Below are positions 13,433 through 24,162 of a DNA stretch of 64,000 nucleotides, one piece after another; the stretch's first letter is position 1; each line of letters starts with the position of its first letter. This DNA comes from Pyrrhoderma lamaoense. Its lineage: Eukaryota; Basidiomycota; Agaricomycetes; Hymenochaetales; Hymenochaetaceae. The stretch is from NCBI GenBank assembly GCA_002794735.1, contig NBAZ01000001.1, forward strand, positions 2,108,001 to 2,172,000, given 5' to 3'. The translations under genes and the position numbers were made by a program. The notes beneath the pieces are model-generated. The model was given only the letters and a program-made list of their open reading frames with translations. It was not told where the DNA came from and made no database searches.

Positions 13433-14900
13433 TTAAGACGCCTGGTTAGTATCAGCTTGTCCTGCAGCAGGTTGTCCATAGTAGCCTATTTTTTGCATCG
13501 AAAATATCAGAAATAAGACCATTAAACACTGGCTTCACGTAAAAATCACTGACCTCCCCAGTAGTTATAGTACTGGTTGGGGTTGGTTCCCCATTGTGCC
13601 TGTTGGGATTGAGCAGCAGATGCATCAGCACCAGGAGCGGCAGTTGCTCCAGCAGCTCCGGCACCTGCTGCACCTGCAGCTGGAGCGGGCATTCCAGGGG
13701 CTGCACCAGTGGCGCCTGCACCACCAAAGCCTGGGTAACCGGGGAATCCGTACTGACCATAGGTGTTAGCCTGGGGCATAGCATAAGGGGCGGCCTGCAT
13801 ATCCTTGAGAAAATCTGAATATAATGAATGTATTAAACATGGTTTGTACTTACAACATTGCCATAAGGTGCAGCAGCAGGGTTTGGACTGATTGCCGCTG
13901 CCGGTTGTACTGTTCCGCCATCTGCGCGATCCTTACCCCAGCTACATTTGATTGGGCGACCGTGGACCATCTGACCCTGTAGTTGGACAATCGCCATGGC
14001 TGCATTTTCGTGGGTATCCAGCTTTACAAATGCAAAGCCGCGATCAGCTTGCATACGAATCTCAGACAAGTATCCGATAGATTGGAAAAGTGGGATAAGG
14101 TCTGCCTGAGTGCAATAAGGTACAAGATTTCCAACATATACCGTAGTGTTATAAGCTGGGGTTTGTTGAACGACCGTTTCATAAGAAAGTGGACCGCCCT
14201 GGAAGTTAATCGGGGCCGGGGCGCCGCCTGAACCAGTAGGGCGAGGAGCTGCAGCCATCGCGCCTTGTGTTTTTTGGTTGGCCCAGTTGACACGAATAGC
14301 GCGTGAGCCGAGCCATTCACCGTTCATGGTAGCAATGGCTTGTTCAGCATCCGTCTTATCGCGGAATGCCAGGAAACCGTAACCGCGGGACTTTCCAGAG
14401 TTCATATCCCACATGACTCTGGCATCAGAAAGGGTACCGAAGGCAGAGAATGCTTTTGCGAGGACCGTATCGTTGACCTCTGGAGAAAGGTCACCGACGA
14501 ATACATGAAAATGATTCGAAGTATCCTCTTTAGCCGTTGAACCCTGATATGCCCAGTTGACGCGGATCTCACAGTCGAAGATCTTTCTGCCATTGAGCGT
14601 CTGAAGCGCAGTTTCTGCGGCACGCATGTCCATATATTCAACGAAGCCATAGTTAAGACCGCCGTGCTGGTAGTTGCGGTCGGGAATTATTTTAACGTGC
14701 TGGACGGGACCGGCAACAGCGAAAATCTCGGTGAGCATATACTCTGTTACGCGTGGACTGAGATTTCCAACGTAAAGATGAGCACGTCTCTGTAACGTGT
14801 GATCTAGTTAGTGAAGAAGCACGGATCAATAGAGCTGGCTCATGGCCACAAGGTGACGCACCGCAGCCTCGTTCGCGCTAGCAGACATTAACGGATTCAT
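13433..14900 (-). CDS. PUB1: three-RRM poly(A)/U-rich RNA-binding protein, Pub1/TIA-1 type
   Basis: This protein binds U-rich and poly(A) RNA in nucleus and cytoplasm and affects mRNA stability and stress granules. Four exons (14900-14862, 14789-13854, 13803-13554, 13485-13433) give 425 aa. RRM1 is at about 16-92 (RNP2 LYVGNL, RNP1 YGFVEYMD). RRM2 is at about 105-182 (VFVGDL, SRGYGFLAF). RRM3 is at about 230-302 (VYVGNL, RGFAFVKL). Each of the first two is followed by INWAN-like VNWAYQG and VNWANQKTQG, typical of Pub1/TIA-1. The tail is Gly/Ala/Pro/Gln/Tyr-rich (YGQYGFPGYPGFGG, NPNQYYNYWGG, YYGQPAAG), a low-complexity prion-like region. Upstream of the ATG, the coding strand carries a long CT-repeat tract (about 15000-15090). 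Confidence 0.92.
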
Positions 14901-15275
14901 GATATATGAAAACAGAGAGACCTGATAGCGAATAGATGAGCGGATGAAATTTGCACAGAGAGGATGATGTGATAATCACAAGAGAGAAAAAATTTACTGG
15001 ACTTTAGATAGTAAAAAAACTGAGAGAAAAGTCGAGTGAGAGATATGAGAGAGGAGAGAGAAAAGAAAAGAGAAGAGAGAGAGAGAGTCAAACAGAGACC
15101 AGTAGAGAGGACGATGTGTAGACACTGACCAGGATGAGGTCGACGACGACGACGATAACTATACTCGCATAAGGTCACTCGTGTGAACAACATGCCATAT
15201 CGAAGGTGTGACTAATGTTCATTATATAATCAACTATAATTAATTAACTATTATTACTACCATTTGTAATACTAG
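14901..15275. promoter_or_regulatory. PUB1 promoter / 5' leader with CT-repeat tract; prohibitin 3' flank
   Basis: This 375-bp interval lies between the PUB1 start and the prohibitin stop, both on the minus strand. On the coding strand, 15090-15000 is nearly pure CT/TC repeat (gaga on the plus strand). Such pyrimidine tracts are frequent just upstream of transcription starts in strongly expressed fungal genes. The ATG-rich frame in it is a repeat artefact. Confidence 0.45.
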
Positions 15276-16263
15276 TTATCGCTGAGCAGGCACATTCAAA
15301 AGTACTGAATTCCCCCGCTAGGGATATATGATACATTCGGGTTTTGCACAAGAGATTGTGCGATTATCTTCGAAGTCTCGATTTTCTTGAACGCAACAAA
15401 CGCTTCCCCAGCCTTTTCCAATGCACGCGAGATCGTCGCAGCCGCTTCGGCCTCTCCTTCAGCTCGGATAACCGCTGCTTGCCGCTCCTGCTCCGCTTTC
15501 TCAACAATAAACTTGGCACGCTCAGCATCTTGCTGGGCAATCTGCTTTGCCTCAACAGCCTGTGTAAACTCTTGCCCGAACGTCAGGTGAGTGATAGATA
15601 CATCTTCAAGCTTGATATTGAACTCTTTCGCACGTGCAAGCAGGTCTTCTCGAATCCGGGACGACACAAGCTCACGTTGGGTGATTAACTCAGCCGCATC
15701 GAATTGTGCAACAATACTCTTCAGAACTTCATTCCCAATGGATGGTAAGACACGTTCATCATAATCCAATCCCAAGTTTTGATAGATTTTTGGTAAATGA
15801 TCAATGTCAGGCCTTGACAATACACGTAGCGTTATGGAAACCATCTGCATGTCTTTTGAACCAGTAGTTGTTGCAATATTCTATAGTACGTTATCGTTTG
15901 AGTGAATGATTAAATAAGATGTAGAAGGGTCACATACTCGTGGTTTAATGCGAACATCATAGAGAATAGCCCTCTGAAGCCATGGAACTAGGAAGTGGGT
16001 GCCTTCGTTACTTGCCTACCAGTTTATGTGGTTAGATTTAATTATATATTGAATAATAATTGTGAATTACAATCGGCTTGACACCAGCAAAACGGTCAAA
16101 CATGACGGCACGGTAGCCCCCAGGCACATCGTAAATACTGGCCTGGACAAGCATGGCACATATTCCTGCGGGGACTGAAAACGGCTTGTTGGTTATGTAG
16201 TACTCATAGCTGACTTGTGATGTACTCACCAACGAGCCTTGAAAGTGCATTAGGTAGTGCCAT
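15276..16263 (-). CDS. PHB1: prohibitin 1, mitochondrial inner-membrane scaffold
   Basis: Prohibitins form ring complexes in the mitochondrial inner membrane that hold and protect membrane proteins and bind m-AAA protease. Four exons (16263-16230, 16174-16071, 16015-15938, 15880-15276) give about 273 aa, the normal length. Landmarks are the N-terminal hydrophobic anchor, [90 protein letters not shown] and a C-terminal coiled coil rich in [19 protein letters not shown]. As read, the frame stops at 15296 after SYIPSGG. Adding one G to the five-G run (C run at 15312-15316) gives [17 protein letters not shown] and a stop at 15276-15278, the expected Phb1 C-terminus. I treat the loss as a sequence error. 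Confidence 0.93.
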
Positions 16264-16566
16264 GGTAGCTGAGACTTAGAGTGGTCACGAGAAATCACTC
16301 AAGTGAAATGACATTCATTCAAAAATCGCTTAGTCATCTGTTTACACTTTAAATTTATGTTCGATTAATAAATTACTAAGTAGTTGTATAATCGCAACTT
16401 TTCTATCTTCCAAGTACTCAGGTGGCTAATGTTTACACACTTTATTGGACTCATCGAGATAGATATATACAAGAAGAAGGAACACGCCAGTGGCAGCAGC
16501 AAGGATAGTAAATTAAGAACAAAAGGAAGGTGAATGTCCTGACTAAAAGCATGATTGAAGAAAAAA
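16264..16566. other. intergenic between GH3 3' end and prohibitin start
   Basis: This 303-bp tandem spacer has both genes on the minus strand. It must hold the prohibitin promoter and the GH3 3' UTR. It is AT-rich and I see no further structure. Confidence 0.5.
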
Positions 16567-19500
16567 TCAAACAGTCAAGGATCCAGTCAAACGAATGTCC
16601 CTGCTACTTGCCCCGATAGAGATACCCGTCTCTCCCGTATGAAGCTCATATCTCTGATTTATAACATTCCAGATGGAGAGATCAAATCTCGAGAGTTGCA
16701 TCGTTACAGCCTGTGACTCTCCTGCAGCAAGCGAGATGCTATCAAATCCCTTTAGGTTCATTGGAGCACTATTTGCGGAGGCCGGGGGAGTGGTATATAG
16801 TTGAGGGATCTGTTATACAGTCAGCAAAACACTCCAGACCTCGTATTCGGTAATAAAACGCACTTCTGTGCCTGCAACAGAGCCATTGTTCTTAACGGTA
16901 AAGGTGACTGTAACGACTTGTTCATGTAACCTACAATCCAGAAGCATTAGATTTTGTATTCCATGATAAAAGGGAATTTTCGTACCATGGATCTAAATTC
17001 TGACCAGGACCATTTGGCTGGCGCGTTCCTCCAGTGGTTGATCCACTTATCTGTAGATCGGAATATTCAAACGTCGTGTATGATAACCCAAAACCAAACT
17101 CGTATCGAGGTTCAATTCCAGCCTATGCAACCGTAGATACATGAGAATGCTCTCTTCCATAAATCTATCGAAAATACCTTATCAAAATGTCTATAGTCGA
17201 CAAAAATCCCCTCTGTGTAGGGAATCTGTAGGTTATTCGTTGACTCGTAAATAACACTGGCTGAGTAATCGCTGCTGTTCTTGGCAATTGTGTAGGGGAG
17301 GCGTCCACTTGGGTTAACATCTCCATATAGAACATCCACAAGAGAGTTGCCTATTGGAAATATCGTAAATATTCGACTAAGAATTTACATTATCATTCTT
17401 ACCAGCTTCTTGTCCTGGAAGGCCAGCCCAGACCTATAAGTACTTTCAATAACTGATAGTTATACAACTCATGATGATACACCTACAACACCAGTCACTA
17501 AGTAGACAATGATCAGATGAAGTCATTTTAAAGAAGCTATTGGTAAAAGCTTACCATTGACATTTTCAGCCCATGCTTCCGTAATTACAGGGCCAACAGT
17601 ATTCACCACGACGATGGTATTGTTATTTACAGATGCAACAGCTTCAACTAAAGCATCCTAGTAATATTGTATCCCGATTTCAGTTGAATTCAAAATTCAT
17701 AATTCTTCTGAGCTATTTCTCACCCCTCCATGCCATGCAAACAAGTCATTCCTGTCACCAGCATTGCCTTCAACAGTGATGTAAGCCTCACCACTGTCAG
17801 ACGTGATGAAAACAAATGCGACATCCTTTCCAGCCGCAGTGCTTTTAGCTTTGTCCAGATCAGAATCGCTGAGTGACGAAGATACTACTGTGCCATCCAC
17901 ACTTGAACGGCTGGTGATGGCGTCAAGAGGCTATAAGGTTAGAATACGGTGTAAGGAATAAGCAACATATTATAGGTTAGGATGACGAACTGTAGTAAGA
18001 TAAGGGAAGTCACAGGTTCTGGAATAGAATTTCAACAAAACACAACTGATCGTCTGTGAGAATAGTACATACCCGCTTCCCCATCCCATAGCAAGAACAC
18101 CATCATTACCACCACGATCAGAGTAACTGATTGAAAGATTGATACACAATCCTTGTTATTGTGACTTTCTACAACGTACCCATTTGGATTCCCTTTGATG
18201 AAGGTCCTCCTCCACTCCCAATAACGGCGATGGTCTTGGGTGCCTTCAAAGGAAGCACATTGCGAGTATTCTTCAAAAGCACGGTTGAAGCAGTGCCGAT
18301 TTGACGAATTAACCTACAGTAGATTAATATGAGTAAGTGTGATAGATATCCAAGAGAGGGGTCTACATACGACGCATGGTCTCCCTGGACATTGACATGT
18401 TGTCCCAGGAACGAAAGCCATGAATTGAAGTTTACCTCGGGATAGTCTGCAGAATCTTGTCCGAGGAGATACCATGCAGCGAGAACGCGGGTAGCAAGGT
18501 CCTAATCAGTGAGTATAACATCAGGAGCTTATCATCTTGTATAATAACAGCCCTGCGCTCACGTCCATCCGTGCTTCAGTCACATCCCCTAGTGCAACTG
18601 CGATCTCTAGAGCGGGTCCAAAGTAGCTAATAATACTATACAAAGGGAATCAGTGGACCTTGTTGACTAATAGTGTAAATTAGACACCCACTCTCCTCCT
18701 ATGACGGGAATGATATCACCGGGCATAGTCATCTGAAAAAATATGTTAGGACTATATATTTAATTCTTCGAACAGAAAAACAAACATCCAGTCCGGCATT
18801 GACATCAGACGTCGCATGTGTTGCTAGCCAGTCTAGAAGAAGTATGCTCAATTATGAGTTTTTGTCGTATACTTTGTTTCATACCAGACATAACATCTAT
18901 ATCATGCGTTACTCGACACATACATACTTAAGATAGAAAATTGGACATACAACCCGGGAACCCAGTCTCCCCTTTAAGAAGGCCGTTTATAACCTTGTCA
19001 TTGGAACAAGAGAATGTGCCATTGACTTGTAGCGCAGAGTCGTAAGTGGTAAAATTAAGCTATATTGGATTGTAAACTGATTTACCTTGGTCTGATAAAC
19101 AAATGGTTTAGTATAAGCCTGCTATTTTTCTCTGCCAGCTCTAATTACTTACTATAGCTACACATGAATGAAGCCACTCCAGCTTGAACACTTCTTATGA
19201 ACTGGAATAAAAGCAAGTGAGTCACTGTCCTCAATGTCTTCTCTGAGTAATTACCGGTATCAAGTAGATTTCATGTTGCTACAAAAGTTACAGTCAATGA
19301 ACCGATAAAAATAGGATCTTAGAGGTAACGGACTTACAGTCTTGTCATCAACATTGGACGAACTTGATTCTCGGGAGTGTTCCTGCTCACTAAACAGAAA
19401 TTACAAAGTATAAATATACGACGATATAAACAAACATACTTATTAATAAAATGCTTTGCACAGGCCTGAATGCCAACGGATTGCGTTCCCTGAATGGTCT

Positions 19501-20521
19501 GGAATGCGCCTTCGCCAGAAAGGTATGGATCTCCACCAAAACCTTCCCAGTTTCTCCCAGCAGCCTGAAAAGATATTAGATCACAAGAATACATTTACAA
19601 TAGCATGCTTACAGGTGCGCGCATTATATTCCTAAGGCTCATATTAGTGATAGCAAGATGAATGGAGGATGGTATAACTCACATCATAGGACCCAGAGCT
19701 ACAGTTACACCTTTCCCTCTATGCTCACTGCCTATTGCCACACCTCGTTGATACATCAGATCTCTATTGAAACTATTGAAAGATAGATAATGATCAACGG
19801 TGTCATACGGGAATAGGAGAACACTAACGTTGCAGCTACATTGATGGCCCTAAGAATAGGATCCGTAAGTGAATGTTCATATATGTAATCAGCTGAGATT
19901 CTAACGCAGGAAAAGCAGATACTAAATCTGCATAACGAACTCCAAGTGGACTATCTTTTGTAGAGAAACCTCTTCATCATTTGTCGACAAGCCTGTAATG
20001 TAGCAATTTACCTTGTAAACAAAAACCGGGAAAGTCGATCTTTGAAATTGCTTTCGTGTTCCCAACGCAAGGCCCTATATAAGAATAGCCTTGTCAAAAT
20101 ACTAAAAAGCTATTAATCTTGATCGGAACTTTCCATGTAGCAACCCCGTGCCTTATAACCATAATTAGCTTTAAAAGGTGTTCTGTTGCAATCGCATTAC
20201 AGTGAAGCTGCTTCTTACCGGTGCCAAGGCTGACCTTGTCTGCCAACGTCAAGTTTGCTACAGCATTCTGAGCCTTCGCATATGCAGTTTGCCACGCAGG
20301 AGAAACATTTGCAGCTGGTATTTGCGAAGAAAAAATATCTTAGTCTAGTAGCATGGTCTCTTTCCCATCGTATATTATCACCCACTAGAAGTCGGAGTAG
20401 TAGAACCTCAAGGTGCACAATTTCAGTTCTCTTAAGTTTTACGTACAAATATCTGGTACATACTTTGTGAATGAACGAACGACAGGAGTGAGATAAAGGA
20501 GAGGAGGAGAGCCGACTTCAT
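16567..20521 (-). CDS. secreted beta-glucosidase, glycoside hydrolase family 3
   Basis: GH3 enzymes hydrolyse terminal beta-glucosyl residues; with a signal peptide this one likely acts on cellobiose or beta-glucan outside the cell. About two dozen exons. Residues 1-19 ([19 protein letters not shown]) form a signal peptide. Landmarks in order: [73 protein letters not shown], the nucleophile motif [57 protein letters not shown], and a fibronectin-III-like end with [15 protein letters not shown]. Exons include 6 nt (19086-19091), 12 nt (18885-18896), 19 nt and 21 nt. The Asp nucleophile codon is split by an intron. One base appears lost in the CCC at 18179-18181 (IQMG|YSDRGG). The join at 20218-20075 is uncertain: a short VxW-type segment usually follows LGTG. 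Confidence 0.9.
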
Positions 20522-21166
20522 AGTAGCTGTACTGAGGGAAGAACCCTTCGGGCGTGAGCACCTCGATGGTCTACAGTTTATAAAGAAGGGAACATCAGGA
20601 GTATCACGCATTTATCCATTGTGATGATTAGAGCAAGAAAAAAAACGGTAGAAAGGCTATTCCTGAACCGGAGATGAGCACCGGGCAAGACAAAACTATG
20701 ACAGGCAGAACGGAAAAGCTCAATTGATTCCTTTTTCCTGAATTTATTGCTAAGAACTTCTCCCTTCGGATCAGACGGTGTTGTTCGGTTAGCAGATTTA
20801 CATTTATATGCAGTCGCCGGCGGAGTGCCAAGCGTGAGCAAAAGTCACCGAAAACATGACTATCCGCACTACAAACTATCCTTCTATAGAACTCATTAGT
20901 ACAGGTGGGTATACGAAAGGACACCAGGCACTTGAAGGAAGCGATTATTTTCTCCAAATTCAGGCAAGAAAATATCCAAGTAGCGTATGTCGCTTATGGT
21001 CCCTGGCATCCTTTCGTATACCCACCTGTATATTATTGATTACATGTTTCAGATAAAGTAGCTAGAAGCACGTGTTAAACTATTGTATCAGACTAAAGCA
21101 AACCGAAAATCATTGAGACGCACCAATATAGTTTATTAGTGAATCCTTGTGTAAAGTATGTTCCAT
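20522..21166. promoter_or_regulatory. GH3 upstream region containing an inverted repeat
   Basis: This 645-bp tandem spacer lies between the GH3 start and the stop of the oxysterol-binding protein gene. It should contain the GH3 promoter. From 20900 to 21030 lies a near-perfect inverted repeat, listed separately. The short frames here on both strands do not look coding. Confidence 0.5.
20900..21030. repeat. 131-bp inverted repeat (29-bp arms)
   Basis: Arm 1 (20900-20928) begins TACAGGTGGGTATACGAAAG. Arm 2 (21002-21030) is its reverse complement with two adjacent mismatches. The loop is about 73 bp. I see no clear target-site duplication and no coding capacity. It could be a tiny MITE-like element, a fold-back regulatory hairpin or a chance remnant. 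It lies 380-510 bp upstream of the GH3 start codon. Confidence 0.75.
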
Positions 21167-23899
21167 TTACCATAGGGACTGGATAGAAATATCTTTCCAC
21201 CCATTTCGCCGTGCTTCCCAATATCCTCCAGAGTACACCCACTCATCGGATCCATCCACCTGCTTGAACCACATGGGTCTCGGTTCTTTCCCATTTTGCC
21301 TACGCTCGCGTTGCATCTGCTCAACTCTCTGCTTCTCCTGCTCAGCACGTTCCACGTCTCCTTCTTCCAAGGCACGGACATCAGGGCGGAAGCGGGAATC
21401 TGTACTAGGAAGTTTTCCCTCTATATCTGCGGTGATTTCGTTCAACGTGATCCCAAAGTATGTATAGCCATAATATTCTGATGCATCACGAGGGAAAGGA
21501 GTTACTCGCCAGAGCACTCTAAAATGGTCCGAGTCGAGTTTTTGTGCCATTTGTTCATCCCATTTGCCTTCAAGACGTCCAACTGCTTTACCGTCCCTTG
21601 AATATATTGATCCTGCCACGACATTTGGAGTTGATGCCCAGTAACCAGTTTCCTTAAAATCAAGCACGCATCGAGTTCCATCATTAGTGTTCGCAACAAC
21701 CATCTCTCCGCAGTGTTCCAGATACTTGGTTCCCATCATAAGATTTCGAGTGAATGAAGAAGGCTTATTCCTGAATATTTTTAAATAACTATCCTTAAGA
21801 CTATCATGAAAACATTTACCATTGAAACTCATCAGGACCTATCCGAACTTTGTTAATGCCCGTGGGAATTATTTCGAAGCTCTTTCCTACGAAAACATCA
21901 GATATCACAAATTTGTACAAATATCAATCACGAGCTTGAAATTTACCCCAGAACTTTGTCTTCCCAGCCTGAGTGGCTGTCAATTCCCATCCTTGACCTT
22001 CGGCATGATACGCAATGACAAGCGGCTTATGAACAACTTTTTCCGCTCTGAACGCTATTTAGTATGTAACTAGATATACGTAGTAAGTTAGTCAACTTAC
22101 ATAAAATTCATCCTGACATCCTCAAATGTTTCACCTAATAAAGGCGTACTGATTTTCATGAGCAAATGTATATTTTCGTAATGTCGTTGGAAAACGGCTT
22201 ACAATCCCTTACGGCCAGACCTATACTTCGTGCAAGCATAGCCAGAGACGGCAAATGCGGCTATGTAGCATATACGTTCTATCCAGTCCGAAGCGGCTGC
22301 TGCTTTGTCTAGCAAATCGTAATATTCCAATTCCTCGGCAGACCTTTGTAGCAATGTGAGAGGCTCGTTAAACGTAACTGGAAGGCTATATTTGACAAGT
22401 CCTAGTGCGAAGAGATTACGGTCTAGTAATATGGAATGACAAATAAACGTATAGCTTACCTGTCCAACGTTCTTTTTCAGAATCGAAAACAGGCTACCCT
22501 CGTCAGCGGGCGGTCTTGCTGGTAGTCGCGTTCGTCTGCTAACAGGTAGACTTGGTGTTTCATTTGGCGTTTCCTCGATGTCTGAAGTCACCTCCTGAGC
22601 AGAACTGTCAGAGTCAACGAAGCCACTTTCTTTGGCTGCAAGTTCTTCTTCCTCTGGATCGTCTCGGACTGTGTATACTTCTGCGCCGAGTTCCTCTCCT
22701 TCTGAAGCATCATACCAAGAGTCAGTCACCGTTGACATGGACGATCTGTTTAGAGAGTGCAGGGAGCTCGGAGCGCGGACGGCAGAATAGGGACCACCCT
22801 CTTCGTTAATGGTCTGCTGCAAAGGCTGTCGATAATGGGTTTGGACCGGAGACATGCTTGACAGAAGATCGGATAACGCATCATGCTGCTCGCGTAGTTT
22901 AACGATCAAAGGGGCCAGATTTTCAGAAGTTATAAGAGAGCTTTGAGAAGCGCTTTCAGAGTTGTAGCTAGATCTGTGATGAGACCCTCCAGTATTTGTT
23001 GAATGTGCTAAATTAGAGATAATTGGGTCACTAAGTCAGATACTAGACTGATAGCATATACCAACGTTTTTTGAATATTGAAAGCAATGAGTGGCTCTTT
23101 CCCTCATCTTTATCCTTATCCTTATGACGTAGAGAGCGATTTTTGTCTATACTCTTACAACTCTTTTTATCTTCCTCTTCGGAACGAAAGCACGCATTTG
23201 ATAAGTCATCAATAGTCTGTGATCATATCTGTAGTTAGGTGTTTAAAACACATAGAGTTCGTGAAAAAGGCACACCATATTCATTTCATCCAATATTATA
23301 GTCGCATGTTGAAGCTTCCCAGCTTGTATGCCAAGACTAGCTGGTCTAGAATGAGAACGTCTAATCATAACTTTCTCCATTTCACTACCTGAAGGCGTAA
23401 ATTTCCTTGAGAGAACATCAATTTTTTTCTTGAGTTTCGATGACTTTAATGACAAGGAAAAACTAATACCTCATTGAAGACATCCATCTATCGAAATCCT
23501 CTCTAGTTAAACATTTGATATGAAATGTGACTCTGCCAGAATCAACATGAATATCTTTTCGTCCTGGGCTGGATGAGATGGCTGCACCAGGAAGTGATAT
23601 CTGGTCTCGTACTTTCGAGTTGGGCTCGAAAGAGTACGATAGGAGACCTTCAGAGTTGAGAACGAAGTATCTTCTAGCATATCCTAAAATTCCACGGGCC
23701 GTTTATAAATTGATATACTGGAGGTTACGGTGGAAGAATCACCTTGTAGTTTCTTTCTTCTCTTCTTTAAAAGCCAGCCTTCACATATCACACCATTACC
23801 GGAGTTGTCGTAAAGATGTGAAGATGAGGCTACAGGAGGAATAGATACATTAAGTGTCAACGCTGCAGCGTCACCTAGTGTTGGCTTGCTGCCTTGCAT
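21167..23899 (-). CDS. oxysterol-binding protein with PH domain (ORP/Osh family)
   Basis: ORPs move sterols and phosphoinositides between membranes at contact sites. The ATG at 23899 starts MQGSKPTLGDAA. An N-terminal PH domain at about residues 38-135 reads EGWLLKKRRKKLQ, GYARRYFVLNSEGLLSYSF and DFDRWMSSMR, split by introns. A long polar, acidic, Ser-rich linker follows. The ORD begins FSILKKNVGQDLSKYSLPVTFNEPL and continues EYYDLLDKA, ERICYIAAFAVSGYA, LVIAYHAEGQGWELTAT, KPSSFTRNLMMGTKYLEH, GKWDEQMAQKLDSDHFRVLW, YGYTYFGITLNEIT and FRPDVRALEEGD, ending WKDISIQSLW. At the family signature EQVSHHPP this protein reads EKVVHKPL, so the double His and double Pro are not conserved. One A appears lost in the T run at 22392-22394 (DLS|KYSLPV). 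A FFAT motif was not identified. Confidence 0.9.
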
Positions 23900-24162
23900 C
23901 GACAGTCAGGTAGGATGAAAGTAGTGAGTTTAACCTTAGCAACCAAGGAATATTAGGTATCAAGATTCAAAGGTAAAGGCATAAGAGAGAGAGAGAGCGA
24001 TGCTAGATGGGATCAGTGAATGACCGAGTTACAGGTACTCGTCCGGCTGCGCAAAGACGCGCTCACCGCGTCTCCATACAGGTAAATCACGGATCGCGAC
24101 ACGTTGTCCCCCAAGTCAGTAGACTAATCCTTAAGCTTGTATTTACTATTTCATCATTTACA
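23900..24162. promoter_or_regulatory. shared divergent promoter region, ORP / SLY1
   Basis: Only 263 bp separate the oxysterol-binding protein ATG (minus) from the SLY1 ATG (plus). A short GA repeat sits at 23984-23998. Both promoters must overlap here; no specific binding site was recognised. Confidence 0.45.
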
